64,000 bases of DNA, from NCBI RefSeq assembly GCF_016125955.1, contig NZ_JADEVE010000091.1:1-64000 (forward strand). The letters are read 5' to 3'. The DNA is from Acetomicrobium sp. S15 = DSM 107314. Lineage in GTDB: Bacteria; Synergistota; Synergistia; Synergistales; Thermosynergistaceae. The translations under genes were made by a program, and so were the position numbers. The notes beneath the pieces are model-generated. The model was given only the letters and a program-made list of their open reading frames with translations, was not told where the DNA came from and made no database searches. Of this stretch, positions 52,100-61,976 are shown one piece after another; position 1 is the stretch's first letter, and each line of letters starts with the position of its first letter.

Positions 52100-53005
52100 T
52101 TATTTGCGGCTTGGCAGAGCAGCCATTACTGTTTTGGGCACCACGGTGCGCAGAGTCATTTTCTCATTTACGATTTGCGAAACGCGCAAATCGCAAGTCG
52201 CGCTTAAAAGCCTGTAGGCATCGGCGGTAGATAGATTTTGCGAAGCGGCTATGAGGTCCACGGTGATCTTTATAGCCCTCCGCGCACAGGCGTTAAAGGT
52301 TTCAGCACTTGCTATAATCATAAAAGAGTCAGGTGTTTCTACTATCGGAAGTTCTATGGAGAGCCCAGGAGCTTTAGAGACGGACAGTAAAACTTGCCCG
52401 GCGATTTCGATACCTGTGCCGCTGAGCTCTCCGTCTCCCATACAGGCGTGGATATCTCCTAACGCCAAATTGGCGCCATCTACGAAGACCGGTAGATACA
52501 CAGAATTGCCGGGCCTAACTTCTTTAGTGTCCATGTTGCCGCCGTGGTCGCCGGGAACGGCGCAGTGAATTTTGCCTTTTGCAGGTGCAACGCCCAAGAC
52601 TCCCAACATAGGCCTCAAGGGCAACTTGATATCGTCAGAGAATATCGCCTCGCCGTTGCGGACGGGTATGATCTTCGTGTTTGCCTCTTTTATTAGATCT
52701 CCCAAGGGGCCTAAGCCTGGGGCCGTAACCATTACCCCTTGGGCGCCAAGCGATATTTCGTATATGCGCACCTTTATAACATCGCCTGCCTTCACGCCGT
52801 TAACGGCTATGGGCCCTGTTGAAGCGTCTATGAGCGAGGTGTCGATCTCAGGCCGCAAGTCTCGCTCAGAGCGAATCTGCCCGCCATAGCAATCCAAGCA
52901 GTCAACCCAAAACGGTTCGTCGAGTTCTACCGAGGCTACGGGTCGGTTGTCCGGCGAAAAGGCGTATATGAGATGGTTAGAGTCTATGTGCTTAACGTTA
53001 ACCAC
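52100..53005 (-). CDS. Acetamidase/formamidase family protein
   Basis: The 301-residue protein is of the FmdA/AmdA family, which hydrolyses formamide or acetamide to the acid and ammonia. Family landmarks are PFWVDCLDCYGGQI (~31-44), GPIAVNGVKAGD (~65), VPGDHGGNMDTKEV (~150) and GDIHACMGDGELSGTG (~178), which hold the conserved metal-site residues. It is the last gene of a three-gene minus-strand set with an amino acid permease and a purine permease, 28 bases after the former. Confidence 0.9.
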   Translation of the reverse strand: MVNVKHIDSNHLIYAFSPDNRPVASVELDEPFWVDCLDCYGGQIRSERDLRPEIDTSLIDASTGPIAVNGVKAGDVIKVRIYEISLGAQGVMVTAPGLGPLGDLIKEANTKIIPVRNGEAIFSDDIKLPLRPMLGVLGVAPAKGKIHCAVPGDHGGNMDTKEVRPGNSVYLPVFVDGANLALGDIHACMGDGELSGTGIEIAGQVLLSVSKAPGLSIELPIVETPDSFMIIASAETFNACARRAIKITVDLIAASQNLSTADAYRLLSATCDLRVSQIVNEKMTLRTVVPKTVMAALPSRK

Positions 53006-53033
53006 TCCCTTTCCGAATGATCAAATTTTACCT

Positions 53034-54278
53034 TTACCAACCGTGGGGCAGTATCTTCAAGATGTCTAAGACAGCATAGGTGGCAGCCCCGCAGAAGAAA
53101 AAGATCAGCGCACCTTGCATGAAGGGATGAGAAATCCAGCCGCACGTCCACTCTGGCTCCCGGTCCCCGACCTTTCTAGCCTTGTTAAGCATCATTACAG
53201 GAAGGACAGACATTATTGCCCCGGCAAAAGCTCCGGCGAAGTAAATTGCGTCTACAAAAGACACCCAGCCTGAATAGGCTAATGCAAATGGAGGAACAGC
53301 CACCAAGGCTAAAGCGATGAGGCGATATTTAGTCTCTCGTTCTGATGGAAAGCCGAGCCTGTCTACGACGTTAGTTAACATCGTCTCTCCGACGGCCCAG
53401 AAGGAAGTTATCATTGCACAAAGGGCGAAGGCGTTGGCCGTAAAAAAGGCCCATTGGCCCAAAGCCTCTCCCCAGGCAATCGTAACAACTTGGGTTACCT
53501 TCTCCGGTCCTGTCAGCCCTATGGCCGCCATTGGCACTATAATCAGCAATACCGCTGTTGTGGCCATGCCTGTAACAATGGCCTTGGGCAGCCACAAGAT
53601 GTTACTTCCTTCGGCAGCAAAACCGCGCGTCAATTCTGGCACCAGATATTGCGAGATATAGCAGAAAATAGCCAAGCTGAAAACGGGTATGCCAAAATAC
53701 CAATTGTAGTATTTCAGGTGTTCTATATTTATTCCAGGTCCGAGAATGGTTGCTCCTACGAGTATTAAAATCAATACTATCATGCCCGTGGAGATGATTT
53801 TTTCAGAAACGCCAGTGGCTCGAAGCCCAAACCAGATTACGATAAGCGACGGAACGAAGAAGATTAGACTGCCAATAGCTGGCGGTACTCCCAGAAATTC
53901 GCTAAGAATTCGGCCGCTTCCATTTGTGTAGGCGATTAAGCACCCTAAAGAGTTAATCACCACAGAGGCAAACATCAACCATGAGCCTAATTGACCCACA
54001 TATTTTTCGGCCAAACCACTTAACTGGAGCGTTTTTCTAGTCCGAAGGGTTGTTTCGGCCACATAAAGCATAGAGATGGTTGTTAAAACCCCGGCAAATA
54101 TGAGAAAGAAGACCAATATAGGCCATCCGGCTTGGCGGGCTCCATAGGCGAGCCCCAATATACCCGCCCCAATATTGGCACCCACTATCATTGCGGCTCC
54201 TTCTGTAAGTGTTAGGGGTTCAATCTTTAACGCTCCCTCTTCAAAGCCGCGCCCCCTCTTTGATTCTTTGCCACTCAA
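53034..54278 (-). CDS. Amino acid permease, HAAAP (Trp/Tyr-type) family
   Basis: The 414-residue membrane protein has about eleven hydrophobic helices. The N-terminal EGAAMIVGANIGAGILGLAYG (~26-46; key GANIGAGIL) is the first-helix signature of the hydroxy/aromatic amino acid permease family. QYLVPELTRGF lies at ~210. It would import an aromatic or related amino acid with protons. It is 30 bases downstream of the purine permease gene and 28 bases upstream of the acetamidase gene. Confidence 0.85.
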   Translation of the reverse strand: MSGKESKRGRGFEEGALKIEPLTLTEGAAMIVGANIGAGILGLAYGARQAGWPILVFFLIFAGVLTTISMLYVAETTLRTRKTLQLSGLAEKYVGQLGSWLMFASVVINSLGCLIAYTNGSGRILSEFLGVPPAIGSLIFFVPSLIVIWFGLRATGVSEKIISTGMIVLILILVGATILGPGINIEHLKYYNWYFGIPVFSLAIFCYISQYLVPELTRGFAAEGSNILWLPKAIVTGMATTAVLLIIVPMAAIGLTGPEKVTQVVTIAWGEALGQWAFFTANAFALCAMITSFWAVGETMLTNVVDRLGFPSERETKYRLIALALVAVPPFALAYSGWVSFVDAIYFAGAFAGAIMSVLPVMMLNKARKVGDREPEWTCGWISHPFMQGALIFFFCGAATYAVLDILKILPHGW

Positions 54279-54308
54279 AGTTAACCCCTCCTTCTCATGT
54301 GTCTATGA

Positions 54309-55610
54309 CTAAAGTAAAAATTCTTTTGCCAAAAATAGTGCGGTCAAGATGGACATTGTGAGGCTGACCTGTCTTCCTCTGCCCGTCAAAAGCTTGATGA
54401 GGGTGTAAGAGATTATGCCCCAGGCGATGCCTTCCGCGATGGAGTAAGTGAAGGGCATCGTAAAAATGGCGATTGCTGCGGGAACCATCTCTGTGATGTC
54501 GTCAAAGTTTAACCCTTTTAGTGCTTGCATCATGAAGACGCCTACCATAATGAGGGCTGGCGAGGTCGCAGCTGCAGGCACAATGCGCGCTATGGGGGAG
54601 AAGAAAAGGGCACCCAAGAAAAGGAGCGCCACTACACAGGATGCGAGCCCCGTGCGCCCGCCTTCTTCAACGCCAGAAGCACTCTCCACATAGGTCGTCA
54701 CCGTGCTCGTCCCAAGGCAGGCCCCTACGGCGGTTGCCACAGCATCGGCCGTGAGCGCTTTATTTGCGCGTGGCAGGTTTCCGTCTTTGTCTAAAAAGCC
54801 GGCACGGGCAGAAACCCCGATGAGCGTTCCTAAGGTGTCAAAGAGATCGACGAAGAGAAAGGTTATCACTACCCCTATCATAGCCACATTCATTAAGCCC
54901 TTGAGGTCGAATTTGAATAAGATCGGAGACAAACTCGGCGGGGTCGATATTATGCCTTGAGGCGGAGATGCGACACCGAGCGGTATTGCGGCTAAAGTAA
55001 CCGCCAAGATCCCCCAAAGAAGTGCCCCTTTAACCTTATATGCGTGAAGCACGGCCATGAGGAGGAGCCCGCAGAGCGAGAGGATGGGAGCCGGCTTTGT
55101 GAGATCTCCCAAGCTCACCAAGGTAGCTGGGTTGTCAACTACGATCCCAGCCCCGACGAGGCCGATGAGCGCTATAAAAAGGCCTATTCCGGCGCTTACG
55201 GCAAGTTTCAAGTTGTAGGGCACGGCGTTAACAATGGCCTCGCGAACGCGCGAAGCCGTAAGCAGGATAAAAAGTATCCCATCTAAAAACACAGCCGCCA
55301 GTGCCGTTTGCCAGCTTATCTTCATACCTATTACTACCGTAAAGGCAAAGAAAGCATTTAAGCCCATGCCTGGTGCAAGAGCGAAGGGGTAGTTTGCATA
55401 TAATCCCATGATCAATGTCCCTATTGCGGAAGCCAAGCACGTGGCTGTCATGACGGCGCCGAAATCCATGCCCGTTTCGCTTAAGATCGCGGGATTTACG
55501 AAAATGATATAAGCCATCGTCATGAATGTGGTGATGCCCGCTATGATTTCCGTGCGCAAGCTGCTTTTACGTTCGCTGATTTCAAAACGCCTGTCGAGCC
55601 ATTCCCCCAA
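54309..55610 (-). CDS. Guanine/hypoxanthine permease, AzgA/PbuG (NCS2) family
   Basis: The 433-residue membrane protein belongs to the AzgA group. Landmarks are FMTMAYIIFVNPAIL (~28-42), NYPFALAPGMGLNAFFAF (~73-90), FLFVDLFDTLGTLIGV (~255) and GTSTVTTYVESASGVEEGGRTG (~300, key TTYVESASG). It imports purine bases with protons. It is first in the set with the amino acid permease and acetamidase. No purine riboswitch is recognisable in its leader. The gap upstream (55611-56024) contains only the hairpin described below. Confidence 0.9.
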   Translation of the reverse strand: MGEWLDRRFEISERKSSLRTEIIAGITTFMTMAYIIFVNPAILSETGMDFGAVMTATCLASAIGTLIMGLYANYPFALAPGMGLNAFFAFTVVIGMKISWQTALAAVFLDGILFILLTASRVREAIVNAVPYNLKLAVSAGIGLFIALIGLVGAGIVVDNPATLVSLGDLTKPAPILSLCGLLLMAVLHAYKVKGALLWGILAVTLAAIPLGVASPPQGIISTPPSLSPILFKFDLKGLMNVAMIGVVITFLFVDLFDTLGTLIGVSARAGFLDKDGNLPRANKALTADAVATAVGACLGTSTVTTYVESASGVEEGGRTGLASCVVALLFLGALFFSPIARIVPAAATSPALIMVGVFMMQALKGLNFDDITEMVPAAIAIFTMPFTYSIAEGIAWGIISYTLIKLLTGRGRQVSLTMSILTALFLAKEFLL

Positions 55611-55824
55611 GGGTAAACACCTCCAAGTTTTTTGTTTGCGATGCCGACCTAAATTATGAGCATAGAGGTTTTATAGCGCAACCCTCGGTTTTTAAGAACG
55701 CGCGATATCAGGTCCTTGACTTGGCGGTATTGATGGCAGTTCTTCTATTTCCAGAAGTGGGTATATATAATTGCAATGGTATCTTCTGTAAAATGGCGGT
55801 GTTTATTCAAGACAACAAAAATAA

Positions 55825-55890
55825 CCTCTCAAGCCGCTGTTAAGAAGCTCAACTTGCACTTCAGTGTTTGTTGAGCTTTAGCTTGAGAGG
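55825..55890 (-). terminator. Nested-hairpin terminator after the APC permease gene
   Basis: CCTCTCAAGC (55825-55834) pairs with GCTTGAGAGG (55881-55890), and inside it AAGCTCAAC (55845-55853) pairs with GTTGAGCTT (55870-55878). On the minus strand TTATTTTTG follows, so it may end the permease transcript ~135 bases after its stop. Confidence 0.7.
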
Positions 55891-56024
55891 CTCTTAGACA
55901 TTCTATGTTATTCTTTTAATAAATTTAAATGGGTCTTAGCGCTTTCGACCAAGATTTTTAACTATAGTATTATTAAATTGATACCTTATAAAGGTAACTG
56001 ATAACTTTGTCTGATAATTCTAAT

Positions 56025-57458
56025 TTACTTTTCTTTGTCACTTTCTATCCCTAAAACTAGCCACTCATATTCTTCAACAAGTGTCTTTTTAAGTGTTGGA
56101 GCCATAAGAAGATAAATAATCATTGCTATTATTAAGAATGTTATAAAAATTGCGTATTCGTACGGCCATATTAACGCTCCCGGCGAAAATGGTAGAATGA
56201 GGCTTAAAAAGAAGAATATTGACGCACCAACTGCTATTATGCCAGTTAATATACCTCCTGGTGCCTTATAGGGACGATTCATCTTGGGTTCTTGCTTGCG
56301 CAAGATAATGTAGCTACATGCTATATACAGATAGAAGAGCACGACAAAAGCAGAAGTTGCATCGAGGAACCACATTACGGCTGCTCTGCCTAAAAAAACG
56401 GCTATTATGGAAGCTATGACTGAGATTGTTATTGGCAAAGTCGGTGTCCCATACTTTGGATGAAGTTTGGCAAAGCCTTTGGGGAAAAGCTTTCCTCTTG
56501 CCAATCCAAACAAAACCCTCGAGGAAGAGTAAAAAGAAGCTGAATATGTCGTTACTATTCCTATGATACCTAAGAACAAAACTATGTAAAAACCAGCCTG
56601 GCCCCATGTTCTGGCTACTGCAGAAGCAGCAGGTAGGCTTAAATTTGGCAGTTCGCTTTTGGGTATTTGAAAAGCTATCATACATCCGATCAACATATAC
56701 CATATTGTGCCGACGATAATTGACCCTTGAATTAAACGGGCTAATTTTTTAGGTTCAGCTTTATATTCTTCGGCTGCTTGTGGAATCATGTCGAATCCTA
56801 TATAAAAAAACCCGGCTAAGGCCAAAATCGATACTATTCCTTTTATAGGACTAAGGTTACCCCACATATTTTCTACAAAAAATGCAGGATTGCCTTTGTA
56901 GAGGCTTATACCTACAGTGCAAAATCCTAATACTATGAAGATGACGATCATTACAGTTTGCACAATGCCGTAAAGCTTTGCTCCTACATAATTTATTCCA
57001 TACCATAGAAACGATACAAGAACGCCCAATATCACTTGTGGTAAGTAAACTTTAAAGCCTGCCACTGTGTATAGCGGCATCACTTCGAAGACGTGTGGCC
57101 ATAAAGTCGCAAAAATTACAGGTATAGAGACCGCCTCGAACATCAACAGCGCGATATAGCTAATAGCCATAAAGCATCCGCACCAATATGCGTGTTTTAC
57201 CCCTAAAGCCCTTAGGGTAAAGGCAAATCCTCCTGCCGTTACTGGCATACTCGAGGACAATTCTCCACAAGTTAAGCCTATGGTTAACATCAGCGTGCCG
57301 CCTATTGCAAAGCCTAAGATAAGCCCCAGCACGCCAGCTTTTTGAATCATGCCTCCGAAAGCTACTATCCAGCCCCATCCTATTAAAGCGCCAAGGCCAG
57401 TTGCCAATACATCCATGGACGAAAGTGCCTTTTTCAATACGGCTCTTTCTTCCCTCAT
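56025..57458 (-). CDS. APC-superfamily amino acid permease
   Basis: The ~477-residue membrane protein has about twelve to fourteen helices of the amino acid/polyamine/organocation (APC) superfamily. The N-terminal LATGLGALIGWGWIVAFGG (~14-32; key GALIGWGW) is the first unwound helix. FFYIGFDMIPQAAEEYK (~220) is the sixth-helix region. ATG at 57458 is preferred because GGGGGG lies eight bases ahead; the frame is open to 57482. AT-rich codon use stands out from the neighbours. It is co-oriented with gabT 120 bases upstream and bracketed by nested hairpins. Confidence 0.87.
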   Translation of the reverse strand: MREERAVLKKALSSMDVLATGLGALIGWGWIVAFGGMIQKAGVLGLILGFAIGGTLMLTIGLTCGELSSSMPVTAGGFAFTLRALGVKHAYWCGCFMAISYIALLMFEAVSIPVIFATLWPHVFEVMPLYTVAGFKVYLPQVILGVLVSFLWYGINYVGAKLYGIVQTVMIVIFIVLGFCTVGISLYKGNPAFFVENMWGNLSPIKGIVSILALAGFFYIGFDMIPQAAEEYKAEPKKLARLIQGSIIVGTIWYMLIGCMIAFQIPKSELPNLSLPAASAVARTWGQAGFYIVLFLGIIGIVTTYSASFYSSSRVLFGLARGKLFPKGFAKLHPKYGTPTLPITISVIASIIAVFLGRAAVMWFLDATSAFVVLFYLYIACSYIILRKQEPKMNRPYKAPGGILTGIIAVGASIFFFLSLILPFSPGALIWPYEYAIFITFLIIAMIIYLLMAPTLKKTLVEEYEWLVLGIESDKEK

Positions 57459-57489
57459 GCAAGTTGCCCCCCTTGTCGTCATTGATTTA

Positions 57490-57563
57490 TTGTCCCCTGA
57501 GAGGTTTGCTTTGCGTTAGGCATTTAGCACAAAGCTTAACGCAACACGTCTCTCAGGGGGCAA
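57490..57563. repeat. Nested inverted repeat between gabT and the APC permease
   Basis: CCCCTGAGAG (57494-57503) pairs with CTCTCAGGGG (57550-57559), extended outward by TTG/CAA, and inside TTGCGTTA pairs with TAACGCAA. Neither strand has a T tract. It could limit read-through or be an RNA-processing hairpin. Confidence 0.7.
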
Positions 57564-57577
57564 TAGAGTGGATTTGT

Positions 57578-58912
57578 TTATGCTTGCGCTATGGCTTTTT
57601 CTAAGATATCTAATCCAGCCTGAAGCTGCGATTCAGTTATTACCAAAGGCGTTAGCAAACGGATAACATTATCTCTGATGCCGGTTTTTAGGACCACCAA
57701 GCCATGTTCCCAGCAGAATCTTTGAATCTTAGACACTTCCTCTTTGGCGGGTTCTTTGGTCTTTTTGTCCTTTACGAACTCTATAGCCACCATTGCCCCT
57801 CTGCCGCGGATGTCGCCGACTATGGGATATTTTTCTTTCCATGGGTTCATGCGCTCCATACATACCTTGCCAATTTGGTTGGCCTTATCGGCGAAATTAT
57901 CCCTCTGCATGATTTCTATGACTTTTAAGCCTGCAACCGCAGCCAGTGGGCTTCCTCCAAACGTTCCACCTATGCCACCGCCATGAACAGAATCAGCTAT
58001 ATCGGCGCGTGCAGTTATGGCAGCAAGGGGTATCCCGGCAGCTATTGACTTGGCAGTCGTTACGATGTCGGGGTATACATCCCAGTAGTTGGTAGCGAAC
58101 ATTTTGCCTGTCCTGCAAAAGCCCGTCTGGATCTCATCGGCAATGAGCAATATTCCGTACTTGTCGCATATATTCCTGAGCTCTTTGCAAAATTCATCAG
58201 GAGGAATTACAAAACCTGCCTCTCCTTGGATGGGCTCAATGAGTATAGCAGCTACCTCTTCTGCAGCTACCTCTTCAAGGAAGAAATCCTCAAAGCACTT
58301 GGCGCAAAAGAGGTCACAGCTTTGTCTTTCTTGGCCATAAGGGCAACGATAGCAGTAGGGGAAGGGGATGCGATGAATACCAGGGGCAAAGGGACCGAAG
58401 CCGAACTTATACGGTTTGACTTTGCTGGTCAGTGTCATGGTAAGCAGAGTACGTCCGTGGAAAGCGCCCGTAAAGGTTATTATCTCCGTCCTCTTGGTAA
58501 ATTTGCGAGCGATCTTGACGGCGTTTTCGACCGCTTCCGCGCCGGAGTTGACGAAGAGCGTTTTCTTTTTAAAATTCCCTGGAATGACGGCGTTTAGCTT
58601 TTCTGCAAGGCGTATATACGGTTCATAAGGCACGCAGTTTATTTGAGAGTGGAAGAACTTGTCAGCCTGCTCTTTGACAGCTTGGACGACTTCTGGGTGG
58701 CTATAACCCACATTCAGTATGGATATCCCGCCGGCAAAATCGATGAACACATTCCCGTCGACATCCTCAAATAGCGCTCCTTCGCCGCGCTTGATGAAGA
58801 CAGGAGCAGCAGAAGTGATCGCCTTAGGCACGTTTTCTTCCATTACCTTGAGAAGCTCCCTCGACTTGGGTCCTGGAAGTTCGGTAACCACCTTGGGGCC
58901 GCTCAGTGCCAT
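57578..58912 (-). CDS. gabT: 4-aminobutyrate aminotransferase-type enzyme (class III)
   Basis: The ~444-residue class III aminotransferase shows FIDFAGGISILNVGYSHPEVV (~50), FVNSGAEAVENAVKIAR (~110), the metal-like CYRCPYGQERQSCDLFCAKC (~180-199) seen in some anaerobe GabT proteins, LLIADEIQTGFCRTGKMFA (~250) and the PLP Lys in TTAKSIAAGIPLAAI (~280). ATG at 58912 follows AGGAGGT. It transfers the amino group of GABA or a related omega-amino acid to 2-oxoglutarate. The APC permease gene downstream may supply the substrate. The gene symbol is by similarity only. Confidence 0.86.
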   Translation of the reverse strand: MALSGPKVVTELPGPKSRELLKVMEENVPKAITSAAPVFIKRGEGALFEDVDGNVFIDFAGGISILNVGYSHPEVVQAVKEQADKFFHSQINCVPYEPYIRLAEKLNAVIPGNFKKKTLFVNSGAEAVENAVKIARKFTKRTEIITFTGAFHGRTLLTMTLTSKVKPYKFGFGPFAPGIHRIPFPYCYRCPYGQERQSCDLFCAKCFEDFFLEEVAAEEVAAILIEPIQGEAGFVIPPDEFCKELRNICDKYGILLIADEIQTGFCRTGKMFATNYWDVYPDIVTTAKSIAAGIPLAAITARADIADSVHGGGIGGTFGGSPLAAVAGLKVIEIMQRDNFADKANQIGKVCMERMNPWKEKYPIVGDIRGRGAMVAIEFVKDKKTKEPAKEEVSKIQRFCWEHGLVVLKTGIRDNVIRLLTPLVITESQLQAGLDILEKAIAQA

Positions 58913-58981
58913 CACACACACCTCCTGTTATTTATAGAGATCTTAAAGATTGCAATTTAAAATAAACTAAACCTTATCAAA

Positions 58982-59028
58982 CTAAAGCTCAGGCTTTAGA
59001 GTTAGCTACTGCACAAGCAGAGTTAACT
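58982..59028 (-). terminator. Pair of hairpins downstream of the radical SAM gene
   Basis: CTAAAGC/GCTTTAG (58982-58999) and a second stem with AGTTA/TAACT and CTGC/GCAG (59000-59028) lie in the 209-base gap between the radical SAM stop and gabT. On the minus strand the first is followed by TTTGAT. Weak terminators are possible. Confidence 0.4.
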
Positions 59029-59121
59029 TTCAATTGGCTATATTTAGCTTATACATAAGAAGGCACTTGTCAAGGCCACGAGGGAAGCTCTTGGGTTTTA
59101 AAGTTAAAAAATAGCTTTTAT

Positions 59122-60435
59122 TTAAGATTTTTGAGAGAGTTTTTGTCCGAAATCGATGGCATTTTTGAAGCTCAGGTTTATGGTCAGGACCGGCAAGAAA
59201 TAGAGCGCAACTTTTAAGAGATCGAACTTCATGCCGAAGACCCTCCGTAAAATAGAGCCTCTTGAGTAAAACTCCTTCCACGCCCACGTAGCCCCTTCGT
59301 CCAGCTCTTCCGGCGACATCTGGGCGGGCTTGAAGACCACGTGCCCCATGTCGTATTTCGACCAGTCAGTGTCTATGATGCGATTTTCCGAATAGAGCTT
59401 TTCATAAAACCTGGTTCCTGGCAAAGGGGTAAGGATGCTGAATTGGGCGAGGTCTATCTTCGCGTCGTATACGAAATCCACAGTCCTCTTAAAGACGTCT
59501 CTGTCGTCGCTGTCGAAGCCGAATATGAAGGCGCCTAGCACCACGATGCCGTGGTCGTGGAGCCGCCTCACGTTAGCCTTGAACTCCTCGATCTTGTTGT
59601 GCGACTTGCCGATCTCTCCCATGCTCTCCTTCGAGACCGTTTCAAAGCCCATAAACAGGCCTACGCAACCGCTCTTTTCTGCGAGCTCCAACAGCTCCTG
59701 GTCTTCGGCTATGTTTACGGAGGCTTGTCCGGCCCACTTGATTTTCAGCGGAGCCAGAGCCTTGAATAGCTCCTTGCTATACCCCCTGTTGCCGGCGACG
59801 TTGTCGTCCATGAAGCCTATAAGCCGCTTGCCCATATGTTCAATCGAGCGGACGACGTCTTCTACGGGCCGGTGGCGGTATCTTTTTCCGAAGACATTAG
59901 AGACGGAGCAAAAAGCGCAGTCAAAAGGACAACCTCTGCTTGTCTGTATGGTGCTTGTTATATAGTATGCTCCTTTTTTGTATAGGTCGCGTCTCGGTTC
60001 GGGCAGGTTGGCAAGGTCGGGCGGGTTTTCGTTGAAGTAAAACTTTTCCAAGCTTCCTTTTTTAAAGTCATCGATCAACCTTTGCCATGAACCTTCTGCT
60101 TCTCCAATAACGACAGCGTCGCAGTGCTGGATCGCTTCTTCGGGAAGAGCTGATGGATGCGGTCCTCCCAAAACAACTTTGGCTCCGCGAGATTTAAATT
60201 TGCGGGCAATCTCATAGGCCCGAGGGGCGACGGCAGTCATCACGCTTATGCCGACCAAGTCAGCTGTGTCGTCGTAATTGAGAGGCTCCACGTGCTCGTC
60301 CAAAATGGAGACCTCTATGTCCGGCTTGGTCAAGGCCGCTATGGTGCTCAAGCCAAGCGGCGGCAATTTGAAGGCGCGCCCCAATCTCTTGGCGTAGTAG
60401 ACGTCTTTGCCCGGCGAGATCAATAAAATCCTCAT
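59122..60435 (-). CDS. B12-binding domain radical SAM protein
   Basis: The 437-residue protein has an N-terminal cobalamin-binding domain (~1-135; LGGPHPSALPEEA) followed by a radical SAM core. The cluster motif is CPFDCAFCS (~169-177), a CxxxCxxC. It resembles the BchE/HpnP-type group of methyltransferases and rearrangement enzymes. The C-terminal helical part (KPAQMSPEELDEG) is typical. It is third in a minus-strand set with glyA and a TrpB-like enzyme, 56 bases after the latter. The substrate is unknown; a methyl transfer to an amino acid-derived compound is a guess. Confidence 0.85.
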   Translation of the reverse strand: MRILLISPGKDVYYAKRLGRAFKLPPLGLSTIAALTKPDIEVSILDEHVEPLNYDDTADLVGISVMTAVAPRAYEIARKFKSRGAKVVLGGPHPSALPEEAIQHCDAVVIGEAEGSWQRLIDDFKKGSLEKFYFNENPPDLANLPEPRRDLYKKGAYYITSTIQTSRGCPFDCAFCSVSNVFGKRYRHRPVEDVVRSIEHMGKRLIGFMDDNVAGNRGYSKELFKALAPLKIKWAGQASVNIAEDQELLELAEKSGCVGLFMGFETVSKESMGEIGKSHNKIEEFKANVRRLHDHGIVVLGAFIFGFDSDDRDVFKRTVDFVYDAKIDLAQFSILTPLPGTRFYEKLYSENRIIDTDWSKYDMGHVVFKPAQMSPEELDEGATWAWKEFYSRGSILRRVFGMKFDLLKVALYFLPVLTINLSFKNAIDFGQKLSQKS

Positions 60436-60491
60436 TTAATTAATCGTCCTTCCTAAATATGTTTTTTGTAGGCCGCAGCGAGCGAGTCAGC

Positions 60492-61976
60492 CTAAAGGGC
60501 TGCCATTTCGTTGAAGGCCGCGATCTTCTCGTCGATGATCGGGGTCATCCTGTGGATGCTGCCCCAGTATTCGTCGGCGTCATACCATTGAGCGTTCAGT
60601 TCCTCAGGGTCTTTGCCCTGTTGTTCTACCCAGGTGTAATACTTCAGGTTGTGGATGGCCTTGCGATCGTAATACGTGAGCTCTTTGACCCAATCCACCG
60701 ATAGGCTCAGTATGTGCCTGTTGTAATCGACGGCGGCATCTGTTTCGCTGTAAGGTCCCTGTTCTTCTTCCATCTCTTTCAAGCGCGATCCGTAGAGTTC
60801 CACCGAATCGGTAAACACCGTGAGGATTATGTCTCTTTCGGTGAGCTCGTAATATTTTGCCATCTTTACCGCGGCGATGAGGTTGGCGGCGCCAGAGATG
60901 CCCATAAGCGGCAGGTTTTCGATGACCTGTGGCGAAAGGCCGCGCTTTCTGAGGTAGGCCTTCCCCGCAGGAGCGTTGAAGAGCCTGATCGCGGCCATGC
61001 AGTCCGCGTCGTCTACAGCTATGACCATGTCGGTGTTTTTCACGTTGTGGATCCACGGGACGTGTTTGTCGCCGATCCCCTCGATCCGGTGGGCGCCGAA
61101 GCCGTTTAGAAGCAATGTGGGGCACTGGAGCGCCTCGCCGACGGCCAGCGAGCTTGCGGGGTAGAGTCTTTTTAGATAGTCTCCGCAGCCGAGCGTGCCC
61201 GCCGATCCCGATGTGAGCGCCAAGCCGCAAAAACGGCTCTTGCTGTCCATGAGCTGGCTTAGGACCTCTTCCATGGCGTGCCCGGTAACTTCGTAGTGCC
61301 ACAGGTAATTTCCGAACTCCTCGAATTGGTTGAATACGACCACGTCGTCCCTGTTGCAGCGAAGCTCCCCGGCTTTGTCGAAGATCTCCTTCACGTTGCT
61401 CTCGCCGCCGGGTGTAGTGATGACCTCTCCAGCGACGCTTTTGAGCCATTCGAAGCGCTCGCGACTCATCCCCTCGGGCAGTATGGCTACGGAGTCGCAC
61501 CCCAAAAGCTGCGCGGTGTAAGCTCCGCCACGGCAGTAGTTTCCCGTGGACGGCCAGACCGCCTTTTGCCTCGTCGGATCGAATTGACCCGTCACGAGGC
61601 GCGAAACCAGACATGCGTAGGCAGCTCCCACCTTGTGACAACCCGTGGGAAACCACTTTCCCACCAGCGCCACGATCTTCGCCTTCACGCCGGTTAAAAG
61701 GGGCGGCAGCTCCACGAAGTTTACACCGCCGTAGAGACCGCCTCGTTCTATGGGCTCATTTTTCCAGGTGATCCTGAAGAGGTTTGCCGGGTCTGTGTCC
61801 CAGAGCCGGACGCATTTCAGCCGCTCCTTTATCTCCTGCGGGACCTTGCTCGGATCCTTCATCTGCTCGAAGGTCGGCAGGACGACACCTCTTTCCTTCG
61901 CCCGCTCGACGGCGCGGCGAAGGCCTTCTTCGTTCACGGTCAAATCGAACCCAGCGATCGCCGAAGGCCGTGTCAT
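60492..61976 (-). CDS. TrpB-like fold-type II PLP enzyme
   Basis: This 494-residue PLP enzyme is of fold type II. The PLP-binding Lys lies in [15 protein letters not shown] (Lys ~115), similar to the GSHKxN motif of tryptophan synthase beta chains; a glycine loop [17 protein letters not shown] (~250) should hold the phosphate. A conserved [20 protein letters not shown] (~140) matches the threonine-dehydratase type GNYA loop. The product cannot be named; candidates are a beta-elimination or beta-replacement reaction on an amino acid. It overlaps glyA by four bases and so is translationally coupled to it. Confidence 0.82.
   Translation of the reverse strand: MTRPSAIAGFDLTVNEEGLRRAVERAKERGVVLPTFEQMKDPSKVPQEIKERLKCVRLWDTDPANLFRITWKNEPIERGGLYGGVNFVELPPLLTGVKAKIVALVGKWFPTGCHKVGAAYACLVSRLVTGQFDPTRQKAVWPSTGNYCRGGAYTAQLLGCDSVAILPEGMSRERFEWLKSVAGEVITTPGGESNVKEIFDKAGELRCNRDDVVVFNQFEEFGNYLWHYEVTGHAMEEVLSQLMDSKSRFCGLALTSGSAGTLGCGDYLKRLYPASSLAVGEALQCPTLLLNGFGAHRIEGIGDKHVPWIHNVKNTDMVIAVDDADCMAAIRLFNAPAGKAYLRKRGLSPQVIENLPLMGISGAANLIAAVKMAKYYELTERDIILTVFTDSVELYGSRLKEMEEEQGPYSETDAAVDYNRHILSLSVDWVKELTYYDRKAIHNLKYYTWVEQQGKDPEELNAQWYDADEYWGSIHRMTPIIDEKIAAFNEMAAL

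Noticed and set aside
55611-56024. Possible purine riboswitch before the purine permease
   Set aside because: No conserved purine aptamer core could be found in the leader.
57490-57563. CUGAGA-like segment suggesting a TPP or glycine riboswitch beside gabT/APC
   Set aside because: Only the short motif matches; the perfect palindrome explains it, and the other conserved parts of those RNAs are absent.
60604-61656. 350-codon frame within the TrpB-like gene
   Set aside because: It is an alternative frame of a clear PLP enzyme; Arg/Gly-rich low-quality composition.
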